DNA of 64,000 nucleotides from Variovorax sp. CF313 (GTDB lineage: Bacteria > Pseudomonadota > Gammaproteobacteria > Burkholderiales > Burkholderiaceae_C). The notes under the pieces were generated by a model. It was given only the letters and a program-made list of their open reading frames with translations, was not told the origin of the DNA and did no database searches. The DNA is taken from assembly GCF_000282635.1 (NCBI RefSeq), contig NZ_AKIW01000002.1:26859-90858 (forward strand), read 5' to 3'. Made by a program: the position numbers and the translations under genes. Shown piece after piece: positions 23,871 through 32,490 of this stretch; within the stretch, counting starts at the first letter, position 1; each line of letters starts with the position of its first letter.

Positions 23871-24920
23871 ATGACCCGCTTCATCGATGTTCACAGCCTG
23901 GTCCGCCTGGTGGACGAGACCGGCGTTCCGCAGTTCCTCACGGCCCTGGCCGACGCGTTGCGCGACGATTTCCTGCGGTGGCGCGAGTTCGACAAGAAGG
24001 CCCGCGTGGCCAGCCATTCGCACCTCGGCGTGATCGAGCTCATGCCGGTGGCCGACGACGGCGCCTATGCCTTCAAGTACGTCAATGGGCATCCGAACAA
24101 CACCCAGCTCGGGCTGCCGACCGTCATGGCCTTCGGCGTGCTGGCGGAAGTCGACACGGGCTACCCGGTGCTGCTTTCCGAACTCACGCTCACCACCGCA
24201 TTGCGCACGGCCGCCACCTCGGCCATGGCCGCCCAGGCATTGGCGCGGCCCGGTTCGCGCAGCCTCGCGCTGATCGGCAACGGCTCGCAGAGCGAGTTCC
24301 AGGCGCTGGCCTTCCATGCGCTGCTGGGCATCGAGCAAGTGCGCGTGTACGACACCGATCCGCACGCCACCGACAAGCTGGTGCGGCACCTGTCGGCGTG
24401 CACGCCGCTGGACATCGTGCGCGCGGGCTCCGTGGCGGATGCCGTGCGCGGCGCCGACATCGTCACCACCGTCACCGCCTGCCAGGGGCGCGCGACCGTG
24501 CTCACGCCCGACATGATCGAGCCGGGCATGCACATCAATGCGGTGGGCGGCGATTCGCCCGGCAAGACCGAGCTGCACCCCGACGTGCTGTACAAGGCGC
24601 GCGTGTTCGTCGAGTACGAGCCGCAGACCCGCGTGGAGGGCGAGATCCAGCAGGTGGGGGCCGACTTTCCGGTGCACGAGCTGTGGCGCGTGCTGCTCGG
24701 CGAAGTGCCCGGCCGCGAAACTCCCACACAGGTCACGCTGTTCGACTCGGTCGGCTTCGCGCTGGAAGACTACACGGCGCTTCGCTACATACAGCGCCTC
24801 GCCACCGAGCGCGGCATCGGCCAGCAGATCGCGCTGGTGCCCGAGCTCGACGACCCGAAGGACCTGTTCGGCCTCACGGCCTCGGGCCGGCGCCGGGCGG
24901 TGCTGCGGCGTGCGGCATGA
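23871..24920 (+). CDS. ocd: Ornithine cyclodeaminase
   Basis: The 349-residue NAD-dependent enzyme converts ornithine to proline and ammonia. It is of the mu-crystallin/OCD family with Rossmann motif LALIGNGSQSEFQA near residue 132. Lys69 (AFKYVNGHP) and Asp228 (AVGGDSPGKTE) fall at the positions known as catalytic in the Pseudomonas putida enzyme. The C-terminal FDSVGFALEDYTALRY also matches that group, which favours true OCD over ketimine reductase or alanine dehydrogenase relatives. An AAGGAG site precedes the second ATG of GCCATGCCATG. It adds an arginine-family exit route beside the GABA operon and is followed 7 bases later by the amidohydrolase gene. Confidence 0.92.
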   Translation: MTRFIDVHSLVRLVDETGVPQFLTALADALRDDFLRWREFDKKARVASHSHLGVIELMPVADDGAYAFKYVNGHPNNTQLGLPTVMAFGVLAEVDTGYPVLLSELTLTTALRTAATSAMAAQALARPGSRSLALIGNGSQSEFQALAFHALLGIEQVRVYDTDPHATDKLVRHLSACTPLDIVRAGSVADAVRGADIVTTVTACQGRATVLTPDMIEPGMHINAVGGDSPGKTELHPDVLYKARVFVEYEPQTRVEGEIQQVGADFPVHELWRVLLGEVPGRETPTQVTLFDSVGFALEDYTALRYIQRLATERGIGQQIALVPELDDPKDLFGLTASGRRRAVLRRAA

Positions 24921-24927
24921 TGGCGGC

Positions 24928-25968
24928 ATGCTCACGATCTACAACGACCAGCACGTTCTTCACCAGGGCAGAGTCGAAATGTTCCGCGGCGAACTCGTGC
25001 CGTGCTTCGAGGTTCCGGCCCGCGTCGACCATGTGAAACACGAGCTGGAGCGCCGCCGCCTCGGCGCGCTGCAGGCGCCCGATGCCTTCGACGAGGCGCT
25101 GCTGGCCAAGGTGCATGCGCCGCGTTACCTGGACTTCATCGCGCATGCGTGGGATGAGTGGGTGGCGCTCGACCCGTCCAACGTGTCGCGCGATGCGCTG
25201 CCCTCGTACTGGCCCACGCGCGGCATGCGCACCGATGTGCTGCCGAAGAGCTTTCCGGCGCGCATGGGGCTGTTCTCGTTCGATGCCGGCACGCCGCTGA
25301 TGGCGGGCAGCTGGGCCGCGGCGCGCCATGGCGCGGCCTGCGCGTGGACCGCGGCGCAGCGCGTCGTTGGCGGCGAGCGCGCCGCCTTCGCGCTCACGCG
25401 GCCGCCGGGCCACCATGCGGGCGCCGATTTCTTCGGCGGCTACTGCTTTCTCAACAACGCCGCGGTCGCGGCGCAGGCGCTGCGCGATGCGGGCGTCGAG
25501 CGCGTGGCCGTGCTCGACGTGGACTACCACCACGGCAACGGCACCCAGGCCATCTTCTACGAGCGCAGCGACGTGCATTTCGCCAGCCTGCACGGAGATC
25601 CGCTGACCGACTATCCGTACTACCTGGGCCATGCCGACGAGCGCGGCGCGGGGAGGGGCGAGGGCTTCAACCATAACCTGCCGCTGCCGCGCGGCACGGA
25701 CTTCTCGGCGTGGCGCGCGGCGCTGAAGACCGCGCTCGAGCGCATCGCGGCGGTGAAGGCCGGCGCGCTCGTGCTCTCGCTCGGCGTCGACACCTTCGAG
25801 GGCGACCCGGTCGCGGGCTTCAGGCTCGGGAGCGACGACTACCTGCGCATGGGCGAAGACCTCGCGCGCGCGGGCCTGCCCACGGTGTTCGTCTTCGAGG
25901 GCGGCTATGCGGTGGCCGAGGTGGGCATCAACGCCGTCAACGTGCTCGAAGGCTTCGAGCAGGCGTAG
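24928..25968 (+). CDS. Acetylpolyamine amidohydrolase (histone-deacetylase fold)
   Basis: The 346-residue zinc enzyme removes acetyl groups from N-acetylated polyamines. It has the HDAC catalytic His pair His162/His163 in PPGHHAG, zinc ligands Asp199 and His201 in DVDYHHGNGTQ, and Asp288 in LGVDTFEGDP. Its length and segments such as GELVPCFEVP and FGGYCFLNNAAVAAQ closely resemble, from memory, the acetylpolyamine amidohydrolase of Mycoplana ramosa. The insert after residue 95 (WPTRGMR) matches the loop that restricts that enzyme to small polyamines. It begins 7 bases after ocd and is likely co-transcribed, extending the polyamine theme of the island. Confidence 0.88.
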   Translation: MLTIYNDQHVLHQGRVEMFRGELVPCFEVPARVDHVKHELERRRLGALQAPDAFDEALLAKVHAPRYLDFIAHAWDEWVALDPSNVSRDALPSYWPTRGMRTDVLPKSFPARMGLFSFDAGTPLMAGSWAAARHGAACAWTAAQRVVGGERAAFALTRPPGHHAGADFFGGYCFLNNAAVAAQALRDAGVERVAVLDVDYHHGNGTQAIFYERSDVHFASLHGDPLTDYPYYLGHADERGAGRGEGFNHNLPLPRGTDFSAWRAALKTALERIAAVKAGALVLSLGVDTFEGDPVAGFRLGSDDYLRMGEDLARAGLPTVFVFEGGYAVAEVGINAVNVLEGFEQA

Positions 25969-26096
25969 CTGACGCGCGGGCGTCTCGGATGTGACGATGG
26001 CCCGGGTTTCCCCGTGGAAATCAGGGGAGCCCCGATTGCCTTCGCCAACGGGGCAAGGCCCAATTGGCGGTTTCAAAGTCAGGACCCCCGTCAGCC

Positions 26097-27071
26097 ATGC
26101 TCCGCCGCTCCACCTTCCTCCGTACCGCCGCCACGCTCGCTGCCTGCAGCCTCGCCTTTCCGATAGCGGCCTTCGCGCAGGGCTTTCCCACCAAGCCCAT
26201 CAAGCTGATCGTCGCGTTTCCGGCCGGCGGCCCGACCGACATCACCATGCGCCAGCTCGCCGACAACGCGAGCAAGATCCTCGGCCAGCCGGTGATCGTC
26301 GACAACAAGCCCGGCGCCGCCGGCACGCTGCCCGCGCAGGCGCTGCAGACCTCGCAGCCCGACGGCTACACCGTCGCGCAGATCCCGCTGGGCGTGTTCC
26401 GCATGGGCTACACCACCAAGATCAACTGGGATCCGCTCAAGGACATCACGTACGTCATCAACGTCACGGGCTATGCCTTCGGCATCGTCGTGCCTGCCAA
26501 CAGCCCCTTCAAGACCTGGGCCGACTTTGTCGCCTACGCCAAGGCCAACCCCGGCAAGCTGACGTACGGCTCCACCGGCAACCTCACCAGCCCGCACCTG
26601 ACCACCGAGATCGTCGCGCAGAAGGCCGGCATCGAGCTGCAGCACGTGCCCTACAAGGGCAGCGCCGACCTGATGCTCGCGGTGGTCAGTGGTCAGCTCA
26701 TGGCTGCCGCCGACAGCACCGGCTTCGCGCCGCAGGTCGAGGCCGGCAAGCTGCGCGTGCTGAACACCTGGGGCGAGAAGCGCCTCGCGAAGTTCCCCGA
26801 CGCGCCGACGCTGAAGGAACTTGGCTACGACGTGGTGCAGAACTCGCCCTTCGGCATCGGCGCCCCCAAGGGCACGCCACCCGAAGTGGTGAAGAAGCTG
26901 CACGACGCGTTCAAGCAGGCGATGGAAGAGCCGAGCTACGTAGCGGCGCTGGGGCGCTACGACATGCTGCCTAACTACATGAGTTCGGCGCAGTACACCA
27001 AGTTTGCGCAGGACACGGTGGTGCGGGAGAAGGTGGTGATCGAGAAGCTGGGGTTGGCCAAGGAGAAGTAA
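26097..27071 (+). CDS. Bug-family (TctC) periplasmic binding protein
   Basis: The 324-residue protein has a signal peptide (MLRRSTFLRTAATLAACSLA to AAFAQG). It then shows the Bug/TctC hallmarks: FPTKPIKLIVAFPAGGPTD near residue 27, then GQPVIVDNKPGAAG and the YKGSADLM loop. Such proteins bind carboxylates for tripartite tricarboxylate transporters, or act as sensors. Betaproteobacteria have many with no transporter nearby, and this one too is an orphan. It is not obviously part of the polyamine operon, being separated by 128 bases. No strong ribosome site is seen before the ATG. Confidence 0.88.
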   Translation: MLRRSTFLRTAATLAACSLAFPIAAFAQGFPTKPIKLIVAFPAGGPTDITMRQLADNASKILGQPVIVDNKPGAAGTLPAQALQTSQPDGYTVAQIPLGVFRMGYTTKINWDPLKDITYVINVTGYAFGIVVPANSPFKTWADFVAYAKANPGKLTYGSTGNLTSPHLTTEIVAQKAGIELQHVPYKGSADLMLAVVSGQLMAAADSTGFAPQVEAGKLRVLNTWGEKRLAKFPDAPTLKELGYDVVQNSPFGIGAPKGTPPEVVKKLHDAFKQAMEEPSYVAALGRYDMLPNYMSSAQYTKFAQDTVVREKVVIEKLGLAKEK

Positions 27072-27107
27072 GCCTGCGGCTTTCATCCAGATTGCCCGTC
27101 GGCCCGG

Positions 27108-27965
27108 TCAGCCAGTGTCGAGGCCAGGGCGCGCCAAGATGATCGCGCGCGCTGCTTCGGCAAACCCCGCACCGCGCTCGCCCTGCGTCACATAGCGCGG
27201 CAGGTGTTCCAGCTGCGGCACGAAGCGCGCCACGTTCGCCACGCCGATGCTGTGCGCGAAGGTGCGGAACATCAACTGGTCGTTGGTGGAGTCGCCCACG
27301 TAGGCCCAGCGGTCCATCTCGTCGTCGAGGGCGCGGCCCCACAGCTCACGCGTGATCCAGCGCGCGCCTTCGAGCTTGTCGTTGTCGCCATACCAGCCGT
27401 TGATGTGGATGCTGCTCACGGTGGCGTGCATGCCCTCGCCGCGCATCAACGCCACCACCTGAGCGATCGTTGCGTCGCTCAGCTGAACGAACTCGCTGTG
27501 GTCGATGGCGATGTCGGTCTCGCGCCCCGGCGAGTCGGTAGCGCGGCCCACGCCCGGCAGCTCGCGCTCGATGCGCTCCAGCACCGCCTGCATGCGCGCG
27601 AAGTTGGCGGCGCGCGTGGCGGCGTCCTGCTGGTAGCGCTTCTCGACGCGGCCGTCGGCCGAGGGCAGCAGCGCCACAGCGCCGTTCTCCGCCACGATGG
27701 CGTCGATGGGCCAGGTGTTGACGAAGGGCAGGCTCCAGCCCACCGGCCGGCCGGTGATCGCCACGACGCAAAGGCCCGCGGCCTTGAGGTCGCCCAGCGC
27801 CTGCAGCGCATCGGGCGTGATCGCGCCTTCGTGGGTCAGTGTGTCGTCGATGTCGGTGAAGACGCCCACGAGTGCGCTGCGCGCGGCCGCCGGCCACTGG
27901 GCCAGCGGCAGCAGGTGATGGGGCGGGGAGGGCAAGGGAGGCGACTGCGATGGCATGGCGTGCAT
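27108..27965 (-). CDS. HAD-superfamily hydrolase (Cof/sucrose-phosphatase-like)
   Basis: The 285-residue phosphatase has HAD motif I FTDIDDTLTHEG (nucleophile and acid/base Asp), motif II VAITGRP, and motif III/IV late in the chain in YVGDSTNDQLMF. A C2B-type cap of about 110 residues lies between motifs II and III, as in Cof-type sugar-phosphate phosphatases and trehalose/mannosyl-3-phosphoglycerate phosphatases. The substrate is unknown. Two possible starts, at 27965 and 27956, are nine bases apart. The gene ends 36 bases from the convergent Bug gene and is divergent from the ABC exporter. Confidence 0.82.
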   Translation of the reverse strand: MHAMPSQSPPLPSPPHHLLPLAQWPAAARSALVGVFTDIDDTLTHEGAITPDALQALGDLKAAGLCVVAITGRPVGWSLPFVNTWPIDAIVAENGAVALLPSADGRVEKRYQQDAATRAANFARMQAVLERIERELPGVGRATDSPGRETDIAIDHSEFVQLSDATIAQVVALMRGEGMHATVSSIHINGWYGDNDKLEGARWITRELWGRALDDEMDRWAYVGDSTNDQLMFRTFAHSIGVANVARFVPQLEHLPRYVTQGERGAGFAEAARAIILARPGLDTG

Positions 27966-28050
27966 CTTTTGGGGAGTCGGTGATCGTAGCGGCGCTTTCG
28001 TGTAGCATCCCGCCCCCTGCCGCGCCATCGAGGCCGGAGCGGCGCCTTCC

Positions 28051-29046
28051 ATGCCTCACATCCTCGTCGACCACCTCCGCAAGACCTATCGAATCTCCGA
28101 GCGCGATCCCGGCGTGATGGGCGCACTGCGCGGGCTCGTGCAGCGCCGGCACCGCACGGTGGAGGCGCTGTCGGGCGTGTCGTTCGCGCTGGAGAGGGGC
28201 GAGCTGCTGGGCTTCATCGGGCCGAACGGCGCGGGCAAGTCGACCACCATCAAGATCCTCGCGGGCATCCTGCGGCCCGACGGCGGGCGCGTGGAGATCG
28301 ACGGCCGCGATCCCTTCGCCGACCGCGAGCGCCACGTGGCGCGCATCGGCGTGGTCTTCGGTCAGCGCACCCAGCTGTGGTGGGACCTGCCCGTGGGCGA
28401 CGGCTTCGACCTGCTGCGCGACATCTACCGCGTCGACCCGCAGCGCTACCGCCGCACGCGCGACGAACTGGTCGCGCTGCTGCACCTGGAACGCGTGCTC
28501 GACCAGCCGGTGCGGCAGCTCTCGCTGGGCCAGCGCATGCGCGCGGAGATCGCTGCGGCGCTGCTGCACGAGCCCGACATCCTGTTCCTCGACGAGCCGA
28601 CCATCGGGCTCGATGCACCGTCGAAGCTGGCGGTGCGCGACTTCGTGCGCCGCGCCAACCGCGAGCGCGGCACCACCGTGCTGCTGACGACGCACGACAT
28701 GCACGACATCGAGGCGCTGGCCCGGCGCGTGATCATCATCGGCCACGGCCGCGTGCTGGCCGACAGCCCGGTCGAGGCGCTGCGCGCGCAGGTGATGGCG
28801 GAGCGGCGGCTGGTGGTCGACTTCGCGCAGGACGTCGAGCTGCCCGAACGGGTGGCCGGCGCGAGGATGCATTCGCGCGACGGGCAGACACTGGTGCTGG
28901 ACTTCGATCCGGCCGTGACCACGGCGCCCGCGCTGATCGCGCGCATCGCGGCCACGCATGCGGTGGAGGACATCCGCCTTGAAGGCCTGGCGATCGAGGC
29001 CGTCATCGCACGCTTTTATGCGATGCATGGGGCGGCCGAAGCGTGA
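28051..29046 (+). CDS. ABC-2-type exporter ATP-binding protein
   Basis: This 331-residue ATPase belongs to the group of uncharacterised ABC-2 exporters that pair with two small permeases. It has Walker A GPNGAGKST (about residues 58-66), signature LSLGQRMR, Walker B ILFLDEPTIGLD and the switch His in LLTTHDMHD. The stretch FGQRTQLWWDLP after the Q-loop is characteristic of this subgroup. A C-terminal domain of about 90 residues follows. The stop codon overlaps the start of the first permease, so the three genes at 28051-30696 form one unit. The cargo is unknown. Confidence 0.9.
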   Translation: MPHILVDHLRKTYRISERDPGVMGALRGLVQRRHRTVEALSGVSFALERGELLGFIGPNGAGKSTTIKILAGILRPDGGRVEIDGRDPFADRERHVARIGVVFGQRTQLWWDLPVGDGFDLLRDIYRVDPQRYRRTRDELVALLHLERVLDQPVRQLSLGQRMRAEIAAALLHEPDILFLDEPTIGLDAPSKLAVRDFVRRANRERGTTVLLTTHDMHDIEALARRVIIIGHGRVLADSPVEALRAQVMAERRLVVDFAQDVELPERVAGARMHSRDGQTLVLDFDPAVTTAPALIARIAATHAVEDIRLEGLAIEAVIARFYAMHGAAEA

Positions 29047-29891
29047 TGATGCCGATGCCCGTGCGCGAACTGGTGCGCCCCTACGTCGCGGCCTTCGCGT
29101 CTCGCTTCCTGCAGATGCTGCAGTACCGCACGGCGGCGCTCGCGGGCTTCGGCACGCAGTGCTGGTGGGGCGGCATCAAGGTGATGGTGCTGGCGGCCTT
29201 CTACGGCGGCGCGTCGATGGCCGGCACGCCGATGTCGCTCGCGCAGGCGATCACCTACAGCTGGCTCTCGCAGGGCTTGCTCGTGCTGGTGCCGTGGCTC
29301 GGCGACCCGGAGGTGGCGCAGGCCGTGCGCACCGGCGCTGTGGCTTACGACCGGCTGCGGCCGGTGGATGCCTATGCGCTGTGGTTCGTGCGCAGCGCGG
29401 GTTGGATTGCGGCCCGCGTGCTGCCGCGCGTGGCGCTGATGGCCGCCTTCGCGGCCGTCGCGCTGCCGCTGGCCGGATTGGGCGATTGGGCCTGGCAGCC
29501 GCCGGCGAGCCTTGCCGCCGCGGTCGCGTTCCTCGCATCGGCCGTCCTCGCACTGTTGCTGTCGACCGCGATGGTGATGCTGCTCAACATCGCGACGGTC
29601 GCGGCGCTCAACGAGCGAGGCATCAACGCGCTGGCGGGCCCGGTCGTCATCGTGTTCTCGGGCAACCTGCTGCCGCTGGTGCTGCTGCCTGACGCCTGGC
29701 AGGCAGCGCTGCTGATGCAACCCTTGGCCGGCGTGGTCGACATTCCCGCGCGGCTCTACTTCGGGCTGATGAGCGGACCGCATGCGCTGGCCGGGCTCGG
29801 ACTGCAGTGCTTCTGGATCGCGGTGCTGGTCGCGCTGGGCCATGCCGCCATGGACCGCACGATGCGCAGGCTGGAAGTGCAGGGCGGCTGA
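29043..29891 (+). CDS. ABC-2-type exporter permease 1
   Basis: The 282-residue membrane protein, with about six spans, matches the first permease of the DrrB-like uncharacterised ABC-2 exporters. A short cytoplasmic N-terminus (RPYVAAFASRFLQMLQYRTA) leads into the first helix. The start is either GTG at 29043 or ATG at 29046; both overlap the ATPase stop (GTGATGATG). Its partner is the following gene, after a one-base gap, which suggests a heterodimeric channel. Confidence 0.85.
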   Translation: MMMPMPVRELVRPYVAAFASRFLQMLQYRTAALAGFGTQCWWGGIKVMVLAAFYGGASMAGTPMSLAQAITYSWLSQGLLVLVPWLGDPEVAQAVRTGAVAYDRLRPVDAYALWFVRSAGWIAARVLPRVALMAAFAAVALPLAGLGDWAWQPPASLAAAVAFLASAVLALLLSTAMVMLLNIATVAALNERGINALAGPVVIVFSGNLLPLVLLPDAWQAALLMQPLAGVVDIPARLYFGLMSGPHALAGLGLQCFWIAVLVALGHAAMDRTMRRLEVQGG

Positions 29892-29892
29892 C

Positions 29893-30696
29893 ATGGGGTC
29901 CATCGCGCTTCTTGCTCGCCTTGTGAAGGCTTCGCTCGGCGGCCAGGCGCGCTACCCGGCCTCGGCGCTGATGCTGACGCTGGGGCAGTTCCTCGGCACC
30001 GGCATCGAGGTCATCGCGGTGTGGGCGCTGTTCCACCGCTTCGGCGAAGTGCAGGGCTGGCGCCTCGGGGAAGTGGCGCTGTTCTACGGGCTCGTGAACT
30101 GCATGTTCGCGGTGGCCGACGCGCTGGGCCGCGGCTTCGACACGCTGGGCACCGAGTTCCTTCGCACCGGCGCCTTCGACCGGCTGCTGCTGCGCCCGCG
30201 CCCGGTCGCGTTGCAACTGATGGGGCACGACTTCCGCATCAGCCGCGCGGGCCGGCTGTTGCAGGGCGGCCTCGTGCTGGCGTTCGCGACGGTGCAGGCG
30301 GACATCGGCTGGACGCCGGCCGCAGTGGGCATCGGATTGTTCGCGCTGGCCGGCGGCGTGGCGCTGTTCCTCGGCATCCTGGTGCTGCAGGGCACGCTGT
30401 CGTTCTGGACCGTGGAGAGCCTGGAGATCGCCAATGTGCTGACCTACGGCGGCGTGCAGGCGGCGCAATACCCGCTGGCGCTCTATGCGCAGTGGTTCCG
30501 CCGCGTGCTGACCTTCGTCGTGCCGCTGGCCTGCGTCGCGTACTACCCGGCGCTCGCGATCCTCGGTAAGCCCGACCCGCTGGGCGCGCCGGCCTGGGTG
30601 GGCATGGCGTCGCCGCTCGCCGGTTTCGTGTTCCTGGCGGCGGCATTCGGCGCATGGCGCATCGGGCTGCGCCACTACGCCTCGACCGGCAGCTAG
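29893..30696 (+). CDS. ABC-2-type exporter permease 2
   Basis: This 267-residue membrane protein with about six spans is the second permease of the three-gene exporter. The cytoplasmic segment ending LRPRPVALQLMGHDF after the second helix is a family landmark. It begins one base after the stop of permease 1. It ends 9 bases from the stop of prfC, which is convergent, so no room remains for a separate terminator. Confidence 0.85.
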   Translation: MGSIALLARLVKASLGGQARYPASALMLTLGQFLGTGIEVIAVWALFHRFGEVQGWRLGEVALFYGLVNCMFAVADALGRGFDTLGTEFLRTGAFDRLLLRPRPVALQLMGHDFRISRAGRLLQGGLVLAFATVQADIGWTPAAVGIGLFALAGGVALFLGILVLQGTLSFWTVESLEIANVLTYGGVQAAQYPLALYAQWFRRVLTFVVPLACVAYYPALAILGKPDPLGAPAWVGMASPLAGFVFLAAAFGAWRIGLRHYASTGS

Positions 30697-30705
30697 CTCG
30701 CCGCT

Positions 30706-32340
30706 TCAGCCCGCCTTCTGCAGCGCCAAACCCGCGTGCTCGCGCAGCGGATGGAAGTGGATCTTCGGAAAGCGCTCCTGCGCCAGCCGCACGTCGTAAG
30801 GCGAGGTGCACAGGAAGGCCAGCGTGTCCGCCGCATCCTTGGCCATGCGCACCGGATAGGCGTTGACGAACTCGCGCAACTCGGCCGGCGTGTCGGCCGT
30901 GATCCAGCGCGCGCCCGTGTACTGGCAGCCTTCGAGCCGCACGTCGGCGTCGTACTCGGCCTTCAGGCGGTGCTGCACCACTTCGAACTGCAGCTGCCCC
31001 ACGGCACCCAGCAGCATCGGCCCGCCGACCTCGGGGCGGAACACCTGGATCGCACCTTCCTCGCCGAGTTGGGCCAGGCCCTGCTGTAGCTGCTTGGTGC
31101 GCAGCGGGTTCTTGAGGATCACGGTCATGAACAGCTCGGGCGCGAAGAAGGGCAGCCCGGTGAACTGCAGGCTCGCGCCGTCGGTGATGGTGTCGCCCAG
31201 CTGCACGCCGCCGTGGGTGGTGAAGCCCACGATGTCGCCCGCGTAGGCCTCTTCGACCGCCTCGCGGCGCTGGCTCATGAAGGTCACGACGCTGGTCGGG
31301 CGCAGTTCCTTGGCCGTGCGCTGCACCTTGAGCTTCATGCCCGGCGTGTACTTGCCCGAGGCCATGCGCACGAAGGCGATGCGGTCACGGTGGTTGGCGT
31401 CCATGTTGGCCTGCACCTTGAAGACCACGCCCGCGAAATCCTTGTCCTCGGGCTGGATCTCCTTCACCACCGGCTGGCGGTTGACCATCGTGGTGCTGGT
31501 GCGTGACTGCGGCGAGGGCGCGAGGTCGACCAGCGCGTCGAGCACTTCCATCACGCCGAAGTTGTTCACGCCGGAGCCGAAGAACACCGGCGTCTGCTTG
31601 CCGGCCAGGAAGGCTTCGCGGTCCCAGGTCGGCGAGGCGCCGGTGGCCAGCTCCATGCTTTCCATGGCGTGCTCGAAGTCGGCGCCGAAGCGCTTGACCA
31701 GCGTGTCGCGCTCGCTCAGTGGAATGGTCTCGAAGTCCTGCGGCAGCCGCTCGCTGCCCGACTCGAACACCGTCATCGCCTGCGTGCGCAGGTTCATGAT
31801 CCCGCGGAAAGACTTGCCCTGGCCGACTGGCCAGGTCATCGGCACGCAGGGCATGCCGAGCTCGCGCTCCACTTCGTCGAGGATGTCGAGCGGCTCGCGC
31901 ACTTCGCGGTCCATCTTGTTGACGAAGGTGATGATGGGCGTGTCGCGCTGGCGGCAGACCTCGATCAGCCGGCGCGTCTGCGCTTCCACGCCGTTGGCGG
32001 CGTCGATCACCATCAGGGCCGAATCGACGGCCGTCAGCACGCGGTAGGTGTCTTCGGAGAAGTCCTTGTGGCCGGGCGTGTCGAGCAGGTTGATCACATG
32101 GTCGCGGTACAGCATCTGCATGACCGACGAGGCCACCGAGATGCCGCGCTGCTTTTCGATTTCCATCCAGTCGGAGGTCGCATGGCGCGAGGCCTTGCGC
32201 GCCTTCACCGAGCCGGCGATCTGGATCGCGCCGGAGAAAAGCAGCAGCTTTTCGGTCAGCGTGGTCTTGCCGGCATCAGGGTGGGAAATGATCGCGAAGG
32301 TGCGGCGGCGGCGGGTTTCGGCTAGGAAGGGGGATGACAC
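30706..32340 (-). CDS. prfC: Peptide chain release factor 3
   Basis: RF3 is the translational GTPase that removes RF1/RF2 from the ribosome after termination. The 544-residue product has G1 SHPDAGKTTLTEKLL near residue 19, switch II DTPGHKDFSEDTYR, and NKMD for guanine recognition. Domains II and III follow to the C-terminus. The family start MSxFLAETRRRR matches a GTG codon at 32340 with GGAG five bases upstream. An ATG 13 codons earlier would add a tail foreign to RF3. It is convergent with the ABC exporter. Confidence 0.93.
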   Translation of the reverse strand: MSSPFLAETRRRRTFAIISHPDAGKTTLTEKLLLFSGAIQIAGSVKARKASRHATSDWMEIEKQRGISVASSVMQMLYRDHVINLLDTPGHKDFSEDTYRVLTAVDSALMVIDAANGVEAQTRRLIEVCRQRDTPIITFVNKMDREVREPLDILDEVERELGMPCVPMTWPVGQGKSFRGIMNLRTQAMTVFESGSERLPQDFETIPLSERDTLVKRFGADFEHAMESMELATGASPTWDREAFLAGKQTPVFFGSGVNNFGVMEVLDALVDLAPSPQSRTSTTMVNRQPVVKEIQPEDKDFAGVVFKVQANMDANHRDRIAFVRMASGKYTPGMKLKVQRTAKELRPTSVVTFMSQRREAVEEAYAGDIVGFTTHGGVQLGDTITDGASLQFTGLPFFAPELFMTVILKNPLRTKQLQQGLAQLGEEGAIQVFRPEVGGPMLLGAVGQLQFEVVQHRLKAEYDADVRLEGCQYTGARWITADTPAELREFVNAYPVRMAKDAADTLAFLCTSPYDVRLAQERFPKIHFHPLREHAGLALQKAG

Positions 32341-32462
32341 GGGAACTCCAGGGAACCCGCGATTTTCGCAGATGTGCATCTGCCAGCGGCGAGCCCGTGC
32401 TGGATTCCCAGCTCAAGGCCTGCCGTGGCAGTGAATTTCATGATCGAACACCCGATCCGGTG

Positions 32463-32482
32463 GCGCCGCGTAGCCGCGGCGC
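32463..32482. repeat. GC-rich hairpin downstream of the protease gene
   Basis: GCGCCGCG and CGCGGCGC form a perfect 8-bp stem around TAGC, about ten bases past the protease stop on the minus strand. There is no T-run, so it could be a processing or protection hairpin, or a weak terminator, rather than a classical one. Confidence 0.4.
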
Positions 32483-32490
32483 TACGTGGA

